Below are positions 33,314-42,938 of a stretch of DNA of 64,000 nt, piece after piece. This stretch comes from Myxococcales bacterium (GTDB lineage Bacteria > Myxococcota_A > Polyangia > Polyangiales > Polyangiaceae): assembly GCA_016703425.1 (NCBI GenBank), contig JADJCA010000031.1, positions 1-64,000 on the forward strand, in the 5' to 3' direction. Position numbers and translations under genes: made by a program. How positions within the stretch are numbered: the stretch's first letter is position 1; every line of letters starts with the position of its first letter. The notes below the pieces were generated by a model, which was given only the letters and a program-made list of their open reading frames with translations, had not been told where the DNA came from and made no database searches.

Positions 33314-34248
33314 GGATCGCTCGCGTTGACGAGCGGTCGCGCGAGCGCCGCAATGACGGCGACGAGCGCCTCGTCGTCGTTGAGCGACCGAGCGCGCGAC
33401 ATCGTGAGCCCGCGAGCCGCCGCGAGCCCCTTCGCCTCCACGTCGAGGTCGTAAAGAATCTCGACGTGATCGGCCAGAAAGCCGATGGGCGCGAAGAGCA
33501 CGTGCGTGTGCCCGCGCGCGGCCACGGCGTCGAGGGCCGCTGGCAGGTCGGGCCCAAGCCACGCGACCGGCCGGCCGCCGGCGCCAACGGCGGGCCCCTG
33601 GCTCTGAAAGGCGACGCTCTCTTGAAGGCCAGTCCCGGCGAGGCGAGCAACGACGCCCGCGACGCTCGCGCGGAACTCCGCTTCGTAGCGGTCGCCCGCG
33701 TCGATGATGGCCTTTGGCAAGCTGTGAGCCGTAAAGAGCGTCGTCGTGCGCGCACGAAGCGGCTCCGGGAGCTCAAGGAGCGCGGCGCGCACGTTCGCGG
33801 CGAAGGCGTCGAGCAGCTCCGGCGTTTGACCCCAGTTGCCGGTTGGCGCCACGCTCACGACGATGCCCTCGCCCGCGAGGTCCTGCGCCGCCTTCCTAGC
33901 CGCCTCCCCGTAGACGTCGCCGGAGTGTTGCGCGAGGGGAACGAAGATCGCGCGCTCGATGTCGCGCTCCTTGGCGAGCACGCGGAGCACGTCCTTCGCG
34001 AAGGGGTGCCACAGCCGCATGGCCACGGCGGCCGGAACGCCGAGCGCGTCGCCCACGCGTGAAGCGAGGCGTCGCGCGATGTCGTTGTACGGAGAGCGGC
34101 CTCCGATGACCTCGTAGCGATGCCGCAGCTCGGCGAGCAACTCTGGCGGCGGCGGGTGACCGCGCCGGATGTTCGTCACGAACGGCGGCAAATCGTCGAG
34201 GTTCTCGACCGTCCCGTGACCAAACAGCACAACGGCGGTGCGCGTCAT
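33310..34248 (-). CDS. hemH: Ferrochelatase
   Basis: A 312-residue protein inserting iron into the porphyrin. VLFGHGTVENLDDLPPFVTN, RYEVIGGRSPYNDI, LFTAHSLPKAIID (with the catalytic His) and IGFLADHVEILYDLD (with the metal-handling Glu) are the family landmarks. Begins three bases after hemE and is coupled to hemY by a 4-base overlap. With hemY present, protoporphyrin rather than coproporphyrin is the likely substrate. Confidence 0.93.
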   Translation of the reverse strand: MTRTAVVLFGHGTVENLDDLPPFVTNIRRGHPPPPELLAELRHRYEVIGGRSPYNDIARRLASRVGDALGVPAAVAMRLWHPFAKDVLRVLAKERDIERAIFVPLAQHSGDVYGEAARKAAQDLAGEGIVVSVAPTGNWGQTPELLDAFAANVRAALLELPEPLRARTTTLFTAHSLPKAIIDAGDRYEAEFRASVAGVVARLAGTGLQESVAFQSQGPAVGAGGRPVAWLGPDLPAALDAVAARGHTHVLFAPIGFLADHVEILYDLDVEAKGLAAARGLTMSRARSLNDDEALVAVIAALARPLVNASDP

Positions 34249-34251
34249 GGC

Positions 34252-35277
34252 TCAGAGTTTGAACGTGTGAACCATTTCGGCAACCGCCTGAACGGTATCC
34301 ACGGGGGTCTCCTGCAGGATGCCGTGCCCGAGGTTGAAGATGTGCCCCGGTCGACCGGCGGCGGCGCGCATGACGCGCTCGACGTGCGCCTTCACGACGG
34401 GAAGCGGCGCGAACAGCACCGTCGGATCGAGGTTTCCCTGGATGCCGCGATCGTGCCCGACGCGCGACCAGCCCTCGGCGAGCGGCGTGCGCCAATCGAG
34501 CCCCAAGACGTGCCCCCCCGCGTCGCGCATCACCTCAAGGAGCGAGTGCGTGCTGGTCCCGAAGTGAATCACGGGGACGCCCGCCGTCATCACGTCGCTC
34601 AAGATGTGCTTCACGTGGGGCTGCACGTACGTGACGTAGTCGTCCGGCGAGAGCTGACCGACCCACGAATCGAAGAGCTGAACGCAGTCGGCGCCAGCTT
34701 CGATCTGCGCGCGCAGAAAACGCCGGACGACCTCCGACAGCTTCGCCATGAGCGCGTTCCACGCCTCCGGCTCCGTGTACATGAGGCGCTTGGTCTTCAC
34801 GAAGGTCGACGTCTTGCCGCCCTCCACGAGATAGCTCGCGAGCGTGAAGGGCGCGCCGGCGAAGCCGATGAGCGGGAGCTTGCCCGCGAGCTCACCCTTG
34901 ATCATGCGGATGGCGTCCAGCACGTAGCCGAGGCCCTCTTCCTTCGGGTCAATGAGCCGCAGCGCATCGACGTCTGCGCGGGACTGGACCGGCTTGTGGA
35001 TGACGGGGCCTTCGCCCTTGGCGAACTCGAAGGGCGCGCCCATCGGTTCGAGCGGAAGCAAAATGTCCGCAAACAAGATGGCCGCATCGACGCCGAGGCG
35101 AAGCGGCTGCATCGTCACCTGGCAAGACAGCTCGGGCGTCTTGCAGATCTCGAGGATCGTGTGTTTCTCACGAAGCGCTCGGTACTCGGCCATGTATCGA
35201 CCCGCCTGGCGCATGAACCATACGGGCGTGACTTGCGTGGGTTCGCGCCGGCAGGCGCGGAGGAAGCTGTCGTTCAC
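34252..35277 (-). CDS. hemE: Uroporphyrinogen decarboxylase
   Basis: A 341-residue enzyme converting uroporphyrinogen III to coproporphyrinogen III. VWFMRQAGRYMAEYR is the N-terminal signature; ILFADILLPLEPMG holds the catalytic Asp, ASYLVEGG the conserved Tyr, FGTSTHSLLEVM and NLGHGILQETP the C-terminal motifs. GTG start at 35277. Forms one transcription unit with hemH and hemY; sthA ends 39 bases upstream. Confidence 0.96.
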   Translation of the reverse strand: MNDSFLRACRREPTQVTPVWFMRQAGRYMAEYRALREKHTILEICKTPELSCQVTMQPLRLGVDAAILFADILLPLEPMGAPFEFAKGEGPVIHKPVQSRADVDALRLIDPKEEGLGYVLDAIRMIKGELAGKLPLIGFAGAPFTLASYLVEGGKTSTFVKTKRLMYTEPEAWNALMAKLSEVVRRFLRAQIEAGADCVQLFDSWVGQLSPDDYVTYVQPHVKHILSDVMTAGVPVIHFGTSTHSLLEVMRDAGGHVLGLDWRTPLAEGWSRVGHDRGIQGNLDPTVLFAPLPVVKAHVERVMRAAAGRPGHIFNLGHGILQETPVDTVQAVAEMVHTFKL

Positions 35278-35316
35278 GGTCGCGCGAGTCTATCGCACTT
35301 TGCTCGCGAGCGGCCG

Positions 35317-36753
35317 CTACTCCGCAGCAACGGTCGCCGCGCCGGGCGCCGCCAGCGCGCGCGCACGCATCAGGTCCAGCGCGGCGACGCGGTAGCCCTC
35401 GGCCAGCGTCGGGTAGTTGAAGACGTGCTCCACGAAGGTGTCGACGGGCAGGCCGCCAGCCATGGCCATCTGGCCCACGTGGATGAGCTCCGCGGCGCCC
35501 TCCCCCACGATCTGCACACCCACGAGGCGGTGGCCGTCGGGCCCGGCGACCAGCTTGAGAAGGCCGTGTTCGAGGCCCGCGATGGTGCCGCGCGAGAGCG
35601 CGCTGAAGTCGGCGCGCCCCACAACGGCACCACCAAGCTTCGCGCGGGCCTCGCTCTCGGTCATGCCCACGGTGGCAAGCTCGGGGATCGTGTAGACGGC
35701 CGCGGGAATGCGATCGAGCGGCGGGCCCTGTTCGAGGCCGAGCCAGGCGCGAATGGCGCGCCTCCCCTGCTCGGCCGAGGTCGAGGCCAACGAGGGCGGC
35801 CCGATGACGTCACCGACGGCGAGCACGTGCGGCACGCGGGTCCGAAAGCGCTCGTCGACCTCGAGCACGCCGCGCGCGTTCGGCGCGAGGCCCGCCTTGT
35901 CGAGGCCGAGCCCCGACAGGTTCGCCACGCGGCCCATGGCGTAGACGGCCTTCTCGGCGTGAAAGACCTCACCCGACTCGAGCTCCACCGAGACGGTGCT
36001 CGCGCCGTCGAAGCGCACTTCCTTGATGGCTGCGTTCCCGACGAAGCGCGAGCCCGTCGCCTCGAAGGCGCGCACGAAGGTCGCCGTAATTTCGGCGTCA
36101 CACCACGCGAGGGGCCGTTCACCCTTGTCGATCATCGTCACCTTGACGCCGAGCGTCGCGAAGACGGACGCGTACTCGGCGGCAATGACGCCGGCGCCGA
36201 TGACGATGAGTGTCTCCGGCAGGTACGGTATCGAGAGGAGCGAGTCGCTGTCGTAGACAAACTCGTGGTCGATGGGCACGCCGCGTGGCGCCCGCGGCGT
36301 TGAGCCGGTCGCGACGACGATGGTCTCGGCCCGCACGCGTTGCCGCGGCCCCGCCACGCGCCGAACCTCCACCTCGTGGGGCGCGACGAAGCTCGCGCGA
36401 CCGTGGATCCAGGTGACGCCCTCGACGCCGAGCTGGCCTTCGCGCAGGTGCCTGAGGCTGCCGACAACGTCGTCGAGCCGCGTCATGAGGCTCCTCAGCG
36501 TCGTTCCGTCGTCGAAGGACACGTCGAAGACGCCGCCGGTGCGACGACGAAAGCTCGAGAAGGCGACGGCCGTTTCGCGCAGCGTCTTCGAGGGAATGGT
36601 CCCGCGCTCGATGCACGCGCCGCCGACGGTGCGTGAGTCTTCGACCACAATAACCCGCTGGCAGGCGGCGGCAGCGGTCACGGCAGCGGCGTGGCCGGCC
36701 GGCCCGCTGCCGATGACGAGCACGTCGCAGGAGACAGTCTTTGCGTCGCTCAT
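35317..36753 (-). CDS. sthA: Soluble pyridine nucleotide transhydrogenase
   Basis: A 478-residue FAD flavoprotein of the pyridine nucleotide-disulfide reductase family. VLVIGSGPAGHAAAV is the FAD motif; IVIGAGVIAAEYASVFATLG the NAD(P) motif. GGACIERGTIPSKTLRE shows only one Cys where dihydrolipoamide dehydrogenase has CxxxxC, the hallmark of SthA. It balances NADH and NADPH. ATG 36753 overlaps the HDOD stop (ATGA); the longer in-frame start at 36768 would lie inside that gene. Confidence 0.88.
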   Translation of the reverse strand: MSDAKTVSCDVLVIGSGPAGHAAAVTAAAACQRVIVVEDSRTVGGACIERGTIPSKTLRETAVAFSSFRRRTGGVFDVSFDDGTTLRSLMTRLDDVVGSLRHLREGQLGVEGVTWIHGRASFVAPHEVEVRRVAGPRQRVRAETIVVATGSTPRAPRGVPIDHEFVYDSDSLLSIPYLPETLIVIGAGVIAAEYASVFATLGVKVTMIDKGERPLAWCDAEITATFVRAFEATGSRFVGNAAIKEVRFDGASTVSVELESGEVFHAEKAVYAMGRVANLSGLGLDKAGLAPNARGVLEVDERFRTRVPHVLAVGDVIGPPSLASTSAEQGRRAIRAWLGLEQGPPLDRIPAAVYTIPELATVGMTESEARAKLGGAVVGRADFSALSRGTIAGLEHGLLKLVAGPDGHRLVGVQIVGEGAAELIHVGQMAMAGGLPVDTFVEHVFNYPTLAEGYRVAALDLMRARALAAPGAATVAAE

Positions 36754-37676
36754 AGTCCTTTGGTCCACGAGATGAGCTCGTCTTTGCGGTCCACGATCGC
36801 GGAGAGGTCTTCGAGGTAGAGATTGATGGTCGCCAGCCGCGGCGAGAGCGCGTCGATGTCGAGCGGCTCACCGGTCTCGAAGCCGTGGGCGACGTCGTTG
36901 GCGACCGACACGATGCACGCGACGTCGCGCCCCAAGGGCGGCGCCGCCAGCGGACGGTGATGATGCGCGACCGCCGCGACGCTCCGAACGGGCAGACCCC
37001 AGGTGGCCAGCGAGCGCGCCCCCAGCTCTTCATGCAGGCTCATGGCCACGGCGCGCATCTCCTCCTCGGAGAACGGTCTCCCGCGCTTCTCGAGGCTCGC
37101 CATCGCTTGCATGACGACACTCTTGCCGATGTCGTGGAGGAGGCCGCCCATGAACGCCTCCTCGACGTTCTGCTTCAGCGTCCGCGCGATCTCTTGAGCC
37201 ACGAAGGCCGTGAGCGTGGAGTGCCAGTAGAGGCGCCGCGTCTCGTCCTCGCGGCCGCGCACGAGGAAGACTCGCTCATCGCAGGCCACCAGCATCGAGA
37301 TGCGCCGAATGGTCTCAAAGCCGAGGCGGCTGATGGCCTGCGGGACCGACACGATGGCGGCGCGCGCGGCGTAGGCCGGCGAGTTCGCGGTCCGGAGGAT
37401 TCCGGCGGCCATGGCCGCGTCTCTCTTCAGGATGTCGGCCACGCTCCGGGGCTCTGTGCGTTCGCTCTTCGTCGCCTCCAGGACGGCCCGCGCCACCTCC
37501 GGCAAGACCGGCGGCTTCGCTTCCTCGAGCTCCTTGGCGACACGGTCCTCGAGTTCCAACGGCAAATCCACGGCGTCTCCCCTGGGTGCGAGCAGGTGGT
37601 TGCGAGCAGGGCACCGGCCCGTCTCAAGGTAAGGAACGGCCGACGAGCCGGATCCTGAACGGAGGACCAACGTCAT
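36750..37676 (-). CDS. HDOD-domain signalling protein
   Basis: A 308-residue protein. PPVLPEVARAVLEATKSE, ADILKRDAAMAAGILRTANS and VPQAISRLGFETIRRI are the HDOD fold; GGLLHDIGKSVV keeps the His-Asp pair, and SLHEELGARSLATWGLP follows. HDOD proteins are signal-output modules common in delta-proteobacteria; enzymatic activity is usually unproven. First gene of the run HDOD-sthA-hemE-hemH-hemY. Confidence 0.88.
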   Translation of the reverse strand: MTLVLRSGSGSSAVPYLETGRCPARNHLLAPRGDAVDLPLELEDRVAKELEEAKPPVLPEVARAVLEATKSERTEPRSVADILKRDAAMAAGILRTANSPAYAARAAIVSVPQAISRLGFETIRRISMLVACDERVFLVRGREDETRRLYWHSTLTAFVAQEIARTLKQNVEEAFMGGLLHDIGKSVVMQAMASLEKRGRPFSEEEMRAVAMSLHEELGARSLATWGLPVRSVAAVAHHHRPLAAPPLGRDVACIVSVANDVAHGFETGEPLDIDALSPRLATINLYLEDLSAIVDRKDELISWTKGL

Positions 37677-37761
37677 GGCCCTGGCGACGAGCGAAAGGCG
37701 GCGGTCGCACTGGAAGAGGCCAGCGACGTCATCCGCGAACGGCCCACTCTAGACCGGGTGC

Positions 37762-39618
37762 CTAGTGCGGGTGATACAGGAGTTCGAGGGTCCAGAGCGC
37801 CTTGCGCGACGCGTCGCGCTGCCACGCTTCGCCGAAACGGCGCGAGACTTCGGCGAGCTTCGCCTCCAACTCCTTGGCGCCCACGGCGCGGGCCGCCTCA
37901 CGGCGACGGGCCGTCGCCTCGAGGACGGCGAAGAGGCCGCAGCTTCGACACGCGGGAACGAACTCACCTTCGACCCATTTGCGCGCCTCAACGTGGAGCC
38001 GCGGCCTCGCCCCAAGGAGAGCGTGGAGGCGCAGCGGGTGCGTGTACGAGAGATCTTTCAGGCGACGAACGAAGGCCGCAGGCTCTTCGTGATCGGCGAG
38101 CCCGTGCAGCTCGAGATCGACAGAGGACCACTTGCTGCTGTCACCGCGCGGCGGCTTCGCTGAAGCGCTCAGCGCCAGGTGTTGCGCGAGCGTGTCGGCC
38201 GCGTGCGCCTCGGACTGGCCCAAGTACCGCTTGGTTCTCGCCTCGTCGTGAGCGAACCACGCTGCCACAGCGGCGACCACGAAGGCGTCTTGAGCGAGCA
38301 ACGAGTGCGTCGTGATGCCGCCCTGCTCGTAGAGCTTGCCCTTGCTCAGCGCGTACTCGTCAAAGTACGTGTCGATGACGGCGAACTCCTTCGCGGCGCG
38401 CGGACCGTCGGCTGCGAGGGCCGCGAAGAGCGCCAGCGCCGCGTTCTTCGCGGCTCGACAGCCGACTAGCGTGCAGCGGTCGCCGTAGGTCTCGTCCCAG
38501 GAGTGACCGCGCATTCCCCAACGCGGCATGTCGAGCGCGAACTGAAAGGTGTCTGTGACAACGCCCACGGGGTTGCCGAAGCCGCCGGGCACGACCGACA
38601 GCTCCAGGTTCGCTTCGGGCATGCAGCCTCGGTAGTCGTTGGCGGTGCCAGCGAGGCAGTCGAGCGTCTTCTGCGACGCATCGGGCAGGCCGCGGTACCA
38701 ATCCTTCTTGAGCGCACGGACCGCGTCATTCGTCTCAGGGCGAGGCGCCGAGACCACGGTCGCCTCGACCTCGCTCAGCGTGTAGGGCGCCCACGGCTCG
38801 AGGCCACGAGCCGCCTTGAAGGCGGTGGCCGCCTCGTCGACGCGGCCGAGGGACCAGAGCGTCTCGGCCTTCGCGCGGGCATCGGGACACGCGGCCATGG
38901 CGCCCTCCGCACCGAACAGATCGTTGCGGTCGAGCCGCGCGAGGATGTCGGCTCGACAGGCCTCGGGGCCCGAAACGACGACCGCGCTCTTCGGAGGCGG
39001 GCCCGCGATCACGTGCGAGCGACTGAGCACCGGCACCAAGCACACGGCCCAGCCCAAGGCGCCGAAGATCGTGAGCGCGAGAGGCACGCGCGAGCTCCCC
39101 TCGGCGAAGACGCCGACGGGCCGCTCGACCCAAGCGCCCTCGGGACGAGCGGTGAGCGAGAAGCGCGGCTCACGGTACCCGCCCTCGTCGTTGCGCATCA
39201 CGACGCCTGAGGCGAGCACCGTGGCCCCCGTGTTGACGCGCCGCACCGACGTATCGCCGCGGTCGGCGGTCTCTTCGCGTTCGCCGAGGATGACTTGCGC
39301 AGCGCCCGCGAGCTCGATCTCTTGCCCGCCCGAGCGGAGCGCGAGCCGCTCAGGCCGCGAGGACGTCGCGTCGGGGTGCACCTCGAGCGTCGCGCGAATG
39401 GCGGGCCCGAAGCGCGTCGTGAGCTCGCCACCGTCGAGCGTGCCGCGGAGCACGACGCGCTTGCCCTGGTGAGCACCCAGCGCGCTCACGTCGATGGGCG
39501 CGCCTAGGCGGCGGCGGACGGCCTGGCGACGGCGGTGACGGAGCCAAAGGACGGCCGCGCCGGCAAAGGCCGCGGTTCCCGCGGCGAAGGCGCCGAACGA
39601 CAGGAGGAGGAAGAGCAC
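37762..39618 (-). CDS. Membrane protein of unknown function with GIDE-like N-terminal region
   Basis: A 618-residue protein. A signal-anchor (1-27) and a second transmembrane segment (about 182-203, LTIFGALGWAVCLVPVL) flank a 150-residue beta-rich region (GKRVVLRGTLDGG ... ATVLASGVVMRNDEGG) resembling prokaryotic E3-ligase-GIDE-like domains. The C-terminal 400 residues are Ala-rich and helical, with TPR-like spacing near AETLWSLGRVDEAATAFKAA, and a few Cys. No enzyme motif. Long myxobacterial proteins of this kind are uncharacterised. Confidence 0.65.
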   Translation of the reverse strand: MLFLLLSFGAFAAGTAAFAGAAVLWLRHRRRQAVRRRLGAPIDVSALGAHQGKRVVLRGTLDGGELTTRFGPAIRATLEVHPDATSSRPERLALRSGGQEIELAGAAQVILGEREETADRGDTSVRRVNTGATVLASGVVMRNDEGGYREPRFSLTARPEGAWVERPVGVFAEGSSRVPLALTIFGALGWAVCLVPVLSRSHVIAGPPPKSAVVVSGPEACRADILARLDRNDLFGAEGAMAACPDARAKAETLWSLGRVDEAATAFKAARGLEPWAPYTLSEVEATVVSAPRPETNDAVRALKKDWYRGLPDASQKTLDCLAGTANDYRGCMPEANLELSVVPGGFGNPVGVVTDTFQFALDMPRWGMRGHSWDETYGDRCTLVGCRAAKNAALALFAALAADGPRAAKEFAVIDTYFDEYALSKGKLYEQGGITTHSLLAQDAFVVAAVAAWFAHDEARTKRYLGQSEAHAADTLAQHLALSASAKPPRGDSSKWSSVDLELHGLADHEEPAAFVRRLKDLSYTHPLRLHALLGARPRLHVEARKWVEGEFVPACRSCGLFAVLEATARRREAARAVGAKELEAKLAEVSRRFGEAWQRDASRKALWTLELLYHPH

Positions 39619-39696
39619 GGGCTCATGGAAGAACGCCTAAGCGGGAAGGTCCATGGGGATCGTTCCGAATCGACCTCACGGAACGTGGTGAGCAGC

Positions 39697-40104
39697 TCAC
39701 AGCAACCTGGCCGCGCCAACAGGTGTCTCCCCTTCGAAGGCTTGGACGGCGTCATCCATGGTGCGAATCACTTGTTCCGCTGTGTCGGCCGACGAAAACC
39801 GCTTCACGAAGCACCTGACGCCGTCACCGTTGGACCGGAGGCGCATCTCCTCCAAAAGCGCCGCGCCAATGGCTTTCGGATGTGCGCCGTCACTCCCGTC
39901 GAAGATGACGATCGCCCACGCCCACGCGTAGCGCACAACCCATGTCGGGCGCTCCAGTCGCGCTGTGGCGTCCACGAGCGCATCCCACCAAGTGTGGTCC
40001 ACCCTTGAGCGCGTGAGCACGTAGCCGACAACCGGCCTCTCGACGGCCTTCAGCGCGCCCTCGATACCGCCCAGGAGATCCGCGCGATCGACGATAGTGG
40101 TCAT
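39697..40104 (-). CDS. Small protein of unknown function (paired with the next gene)
   Basis: 135 residues from ATG 40104 (MTTIVDRADLLGG). Trp-rich centre (VDHTWWDALVDATARL, WVVRYAWAWAIVIFDG) and a helical C-terminal part. It follows the 40169-40651 gene by 64 bases on the same strand, and both differ in composition from their neighbours. No family recognised; a two-gene module is possible. Confidence 0.55.
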   Translation of the reverse strand: MTTIVDRADLLGGIEGALKAVERPVVGYVLTRSRVDHTWWDALVDATARLERPTWVVRYAWAWAIVIFDGSDGAHPKAIGAALLEEMRLRSNGDGVRCFVKRFSSADTAEQVIRTMDDAVQAFEGETPVGAARLL

Positions 40105-40168
40105 TTCGCTTTGGGGTGAGGCCGTGTGCCCGGCCCGCGCCGACAGGAAGCGTCCCAGGGCATGGCGT

Positions 40169-40651
40169 TCAACTTGGCCCCAAGACCAGCCTCGTGGCGG
40201 ACTCAAGTTCGAGACCAGGGTAGACGCGCCCCACCAGGGCCGCAAAGTCACGCCGCAGGGTCACCAGTTGCGTGAGAAGTTCGCGGAGCGGCAGCACCTC
40301 GTCGCCCGGAGCGATCGCAGCCGTCAGTCCCGTACGCGCCACGGCCGCCATGTCGTCGTGGACTGTGATCGCTAGGCTCCGCTCAATCCCCTGTTCGTAG
40401 AAATCGAGCGCCGCAGGGGTGCCTGCCAAGAGTTGCTTTTCGACAGTGGGAAGCTGCTCGAGCACGATCAGCAGGTCTGTGGCGACGTCCACCGGCCACG
40501 GCTCACGAAACCCCTCAACGACGAACTTGAGCCCCGCCTCCTGAAGGTCGTCGCAAATCGACTCAAGCTGCGATCCCCCGGGTGCCACGCTGAGCTGGCG
40601 GGGACCGGATACCGCGAGCGCCGAGATGCTCATGTGGAACCTGGAAGGCAT
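40169..40651 (-). CDS. Protein of unknown function, upstream partner of the 39697 gene
   Basis: About 160 residues from ATG 40651 (MPSRFHMS); ATG 40633 (MSISALAV) also fits. Contains an acidic helical stretch (DVATDLLIVLEQLPTVEKQL) and a Leu-rich C-terminal region. No signal peptide or known motif. Sits between the polyferredoxin gene and the 39697 gene, all on the minus strand. Confidence 0.5.
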   Translation of the reverse strand: MPSRFHMSISALAVSGPRQLSVAPGGSQLESICDDLQEAGLKFVVEGFREPWPVDVATDLLIVLEQLPTVEKQLLAGTPAALDFYEQGIERSLAITVHDDMAAVARTGLTAAIAPGDEVLPLRELLTQLVTLRRDFAALVGRVYPGLELESATRLVLGPS

Positions 40652-40709
40652 GACCGAGCACCTTTCAGTCACGCTTTCACGCTGACGAAGCAAGCGCGCT
40701 GTAGCTCGA

Positions 40710-42938
40710 CTAACTCTTCTGATTGTAATTCGTGTTCTCGAGCAAGATCACGTTCGACTTCGAGCGCGTCTCGCCGACGCTCGTGATGTACACGGCGGGC
40801 TGATCGACGACGGGGCACACCTTCTCGCAGGCGCCGCAGCCGATGCACAGGCTCGGATCCACGTGCGGCCTCTGCAGGTGCACCTTCTTCATGGCCGGGT
40901 GCTCGCCGTTCGGGCCCGGCTTCGAGTCGCGCACGTCGGCCTCGACCTCTTCGACCCAGATGGCCTTCGGCGACGTCGGGCAGAACTCTTCGCAGACGAT
41001 GCACGGCGTCTGCATGCTCCACGGCAAGCAGCGACCGACGTCGTAGAAGGCCGTGCCGATCTTGATGGGCGGCACCCCCTGCCCCATCTTCTCCTTCTCG
41101 GTGATCTTCTGGATGGCGCCGGTGGGGCAAACCTGACCGCACAGCACGCACGAGTGCTCGCAGTAGCCGATGCGTGCGATCAGGATCGGCGTCCAGATCC
41201 CCTCGATGCCCGCCTCAAGGAACGCCGGGTGCAAGGCGTTGTTGGGGCACACCTTCATGCACTCGGCGCAGCGAATGCAGCGCTCCATGAACGCGCGCTC
41301 TTCCACCGAGCCCGGCGGCCGGATCACCTTCGACTGGTAGTTGACGTCGAGCGCGTCAGCGATGCGCGCCGCCGGCAAGAACGCAGCGCCAACGCCCACC
41401 GACGCCAGCACCGTGCGTCGATCGGTGTCGGGCTTGGTGATGGCGCTCGCGCGGTTCGGCAAGAAGCGAAACTTGATGACGTCCTCGGGGCATGCCGTCT
41501 CGCAGTTCATGCACATGTGGCACTCGTCTTGGCGCCACTTGACGCCACCCTGCGGGCTGTCAGCGCCCTGGCAGTTGACGAGGCAGAGGTTGCAGTCGGT
41601 GCACTTCGAGTGATCCTTCTCCATGCCGAAGAGCGCGAAGCGGGAGAAGACACCGAGGAACGCGCCGAGAGGACAGAGGATGCGGCACCAGAAGCGCGGA
41701 ATGAAGCGGTTCGCGAAGAGCACCGCCACGAGCAAAAAGACGATGAACCACGTCTGGTGGAAGTAGAACTGGTGCGACTGCCAAACGCTCGTGGCGAGGA
41801 AGCTCTGCGCGCTGTCCGCGGCGCCTTGCACGGGCCGGAGCGGCACCGATTGCACGCCGCCGAGCCCCCGACCCATCACGTACTGAAGCGCGGGGATGAC
41901 GCCGAGGCCGATGGACCGGACCGCGATGCAGATCGGGTCGAAGAGACCGCCAATGGCGCTGCCGAAGACACCCGCCACGAGGAACGCGTAGAGCAGGTAG
42001 TACTTCGCGCGCTGGTAACCGTGGGTCTTGTTGGCTTCCACGCGCGAGCCGCCGCGACCGCGCCGCGAAGGCAAGAGCCACCCGAAGAAATGATGCAACG
42101 TCCCGAAGGGGCAGATCCATCCACAGAAGACGCGGCCGACGACGAGCGTGAGGGCGAGCAGGCCGACGCTCCAGAAGAGGCCTCGGTACACGGTGTGCGT
42201 CGAGAGGAACGTCATCGCCGCCACGAAGGGATCGGCGAGGAGGAACGCTTCGACAGGCAGCGGCAAGCGAACGACCGTGTCGGCCGACGCGGCGAACGAG
42301 CCTCGGAACGCGGTCTGCACGAGGAAGTACAAGAACAACGCGAGGAACGAGACCTGCGAGACGCGGCGCACCCAAACGAGCACGCGAATGACGCGGCGCG
42401 CGGGAATGCCGGAGCCGGGCCGCTTCGGATCGACTTTCTTCAGCTTCGGCTTCGGTCCCACGACCGAGACGGCGGGCCCCGACGTCGCGGCCGCGTCGCT
42501 CGCCGCGTGGCGTTCGTCGATGCCGAGGAGCGCGCTCAGCGACGCGAAACGAGCCTTCGCGGCACGCTCCATCTTCGCCGGATCCTTTGCCGCGTCTGTC
42601 GCTGAACCTGCAGACGCGGACGCAGTCGCGACGGGCGCCGCAGCCGCGCAGCCGCAGCCTTCGCCGCAGCTCGCCTTCTCAGCGCTCTTCGGCGCCGCAG
42701 CCGCACGCGACGCGGGCTCCGGCCGGTCGTCGAGCGCGTCGACCACACCAACGCGACCGGTCTTCCAAGGGATCACGTCAACGTGGGCGATCGAATCGAG
42801 CGGGACCGCGTCGAGCGCCGCCGCGTCGAGCCGCACGACGTGCGCCGGGAGCTTCGCGTCGTCGGTCCCGCACGTCTTGCCGGTCGACGCAGGGACCCTC
42901 GACGCTCCTTGGCCAGCGCCAGCGCCGACGGAGTTCAT
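40710..42938 (-). CDS. Membrane polyferredoxin (NapH/4Fe-4S family) fused to ferredoxin domains
   Basis: A 742-residue membrane iron-sulfur protein. After an Ala-rich N-terminal region with Cys (CGEGCGC) come several transmembrane segments with NapH-type turns CGWICPFG and CRILCPLG. The C-terminal part holds 4Fe-4S sites: CTDCNLCLVNC, CHMCMNCETACP, CIRCAECMKVCP, CVLCGQVCP, CIVCEEFCP and CIGCGACEKVCP. Start ATG 42938 overlaps the DUF362 stop (42935-42938); a longer in-frame extension over that gene is spurious. A quinol- or formate-type electron-transfer module is likely. Confidence 0.88.
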   Translation of the reverse strand: MNSVGAGAGQGASRVPASTGKTCGTDDAKLPAHVVRLDAAALDAVPLDSIAHVDVIPWKTGRVGVVDALDDRPEPASRAAAAPKSAEKASCGEGCGCAAAAPVATASASAGSATDAAKDPAKMERAAKARFASLSALLGIDERHAASDAAATSGPAVSVVGPKPKLKKVDPKRPGSGIPARRVIRVLVWVRRVSQVSFLALFLYFLVQTAFRGSFAASADTVVRLPLPVEAFLLADPFVAAMTFLSTHTVYRGLFWSVGLLALTLVVGRVFCGWICPFGTLHHFFGWLLPSRRGRGGSRVEANKTHGYQRAKYYLLYAFLVAGVFGSAIGGLFDPICIAVRSIGLGVIPALQYVMGRGLGGVQSVPLRPVQGAADSAQSFLATSVWQSHQFYFHQTWFIVFLLVAVLFANRFIPRFWCRILCPLGAFLGVFSRFALFGMEKDHSKCTDCNLCLVNCQGADSPQGGVKWRQDECHMCMNCETACPEDVIKFRFLPNRASAITKPDTDRRTVLASVGVGAAFLPAARIADALDVNYQSKVIRPPGSVEERAFMERCIRCAECMKVCPNNALHPAFLEAGIEGIWTPILIARIGYCEHSCVLCGQVCPTGAIQKITEKEKMGQGVPPIKIGTAFYDVGRCLPWSMQTPCIVCEEFCPTSPKAIWVEEVEADVRDSKPGPNGEHPAMKKVHLQRPHVDPSLCIGCGACEKVCPVVDQPAVYITSVGETRSKSNVILLENTNYNQKS

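Noticed and set aside
34120..36303. 727-residue plus-strand frame over hemH/hemE/sthA
   Set aside because: Covers three recognisable genes on the other strand and has shadow-like Arg/His/Ala composition.
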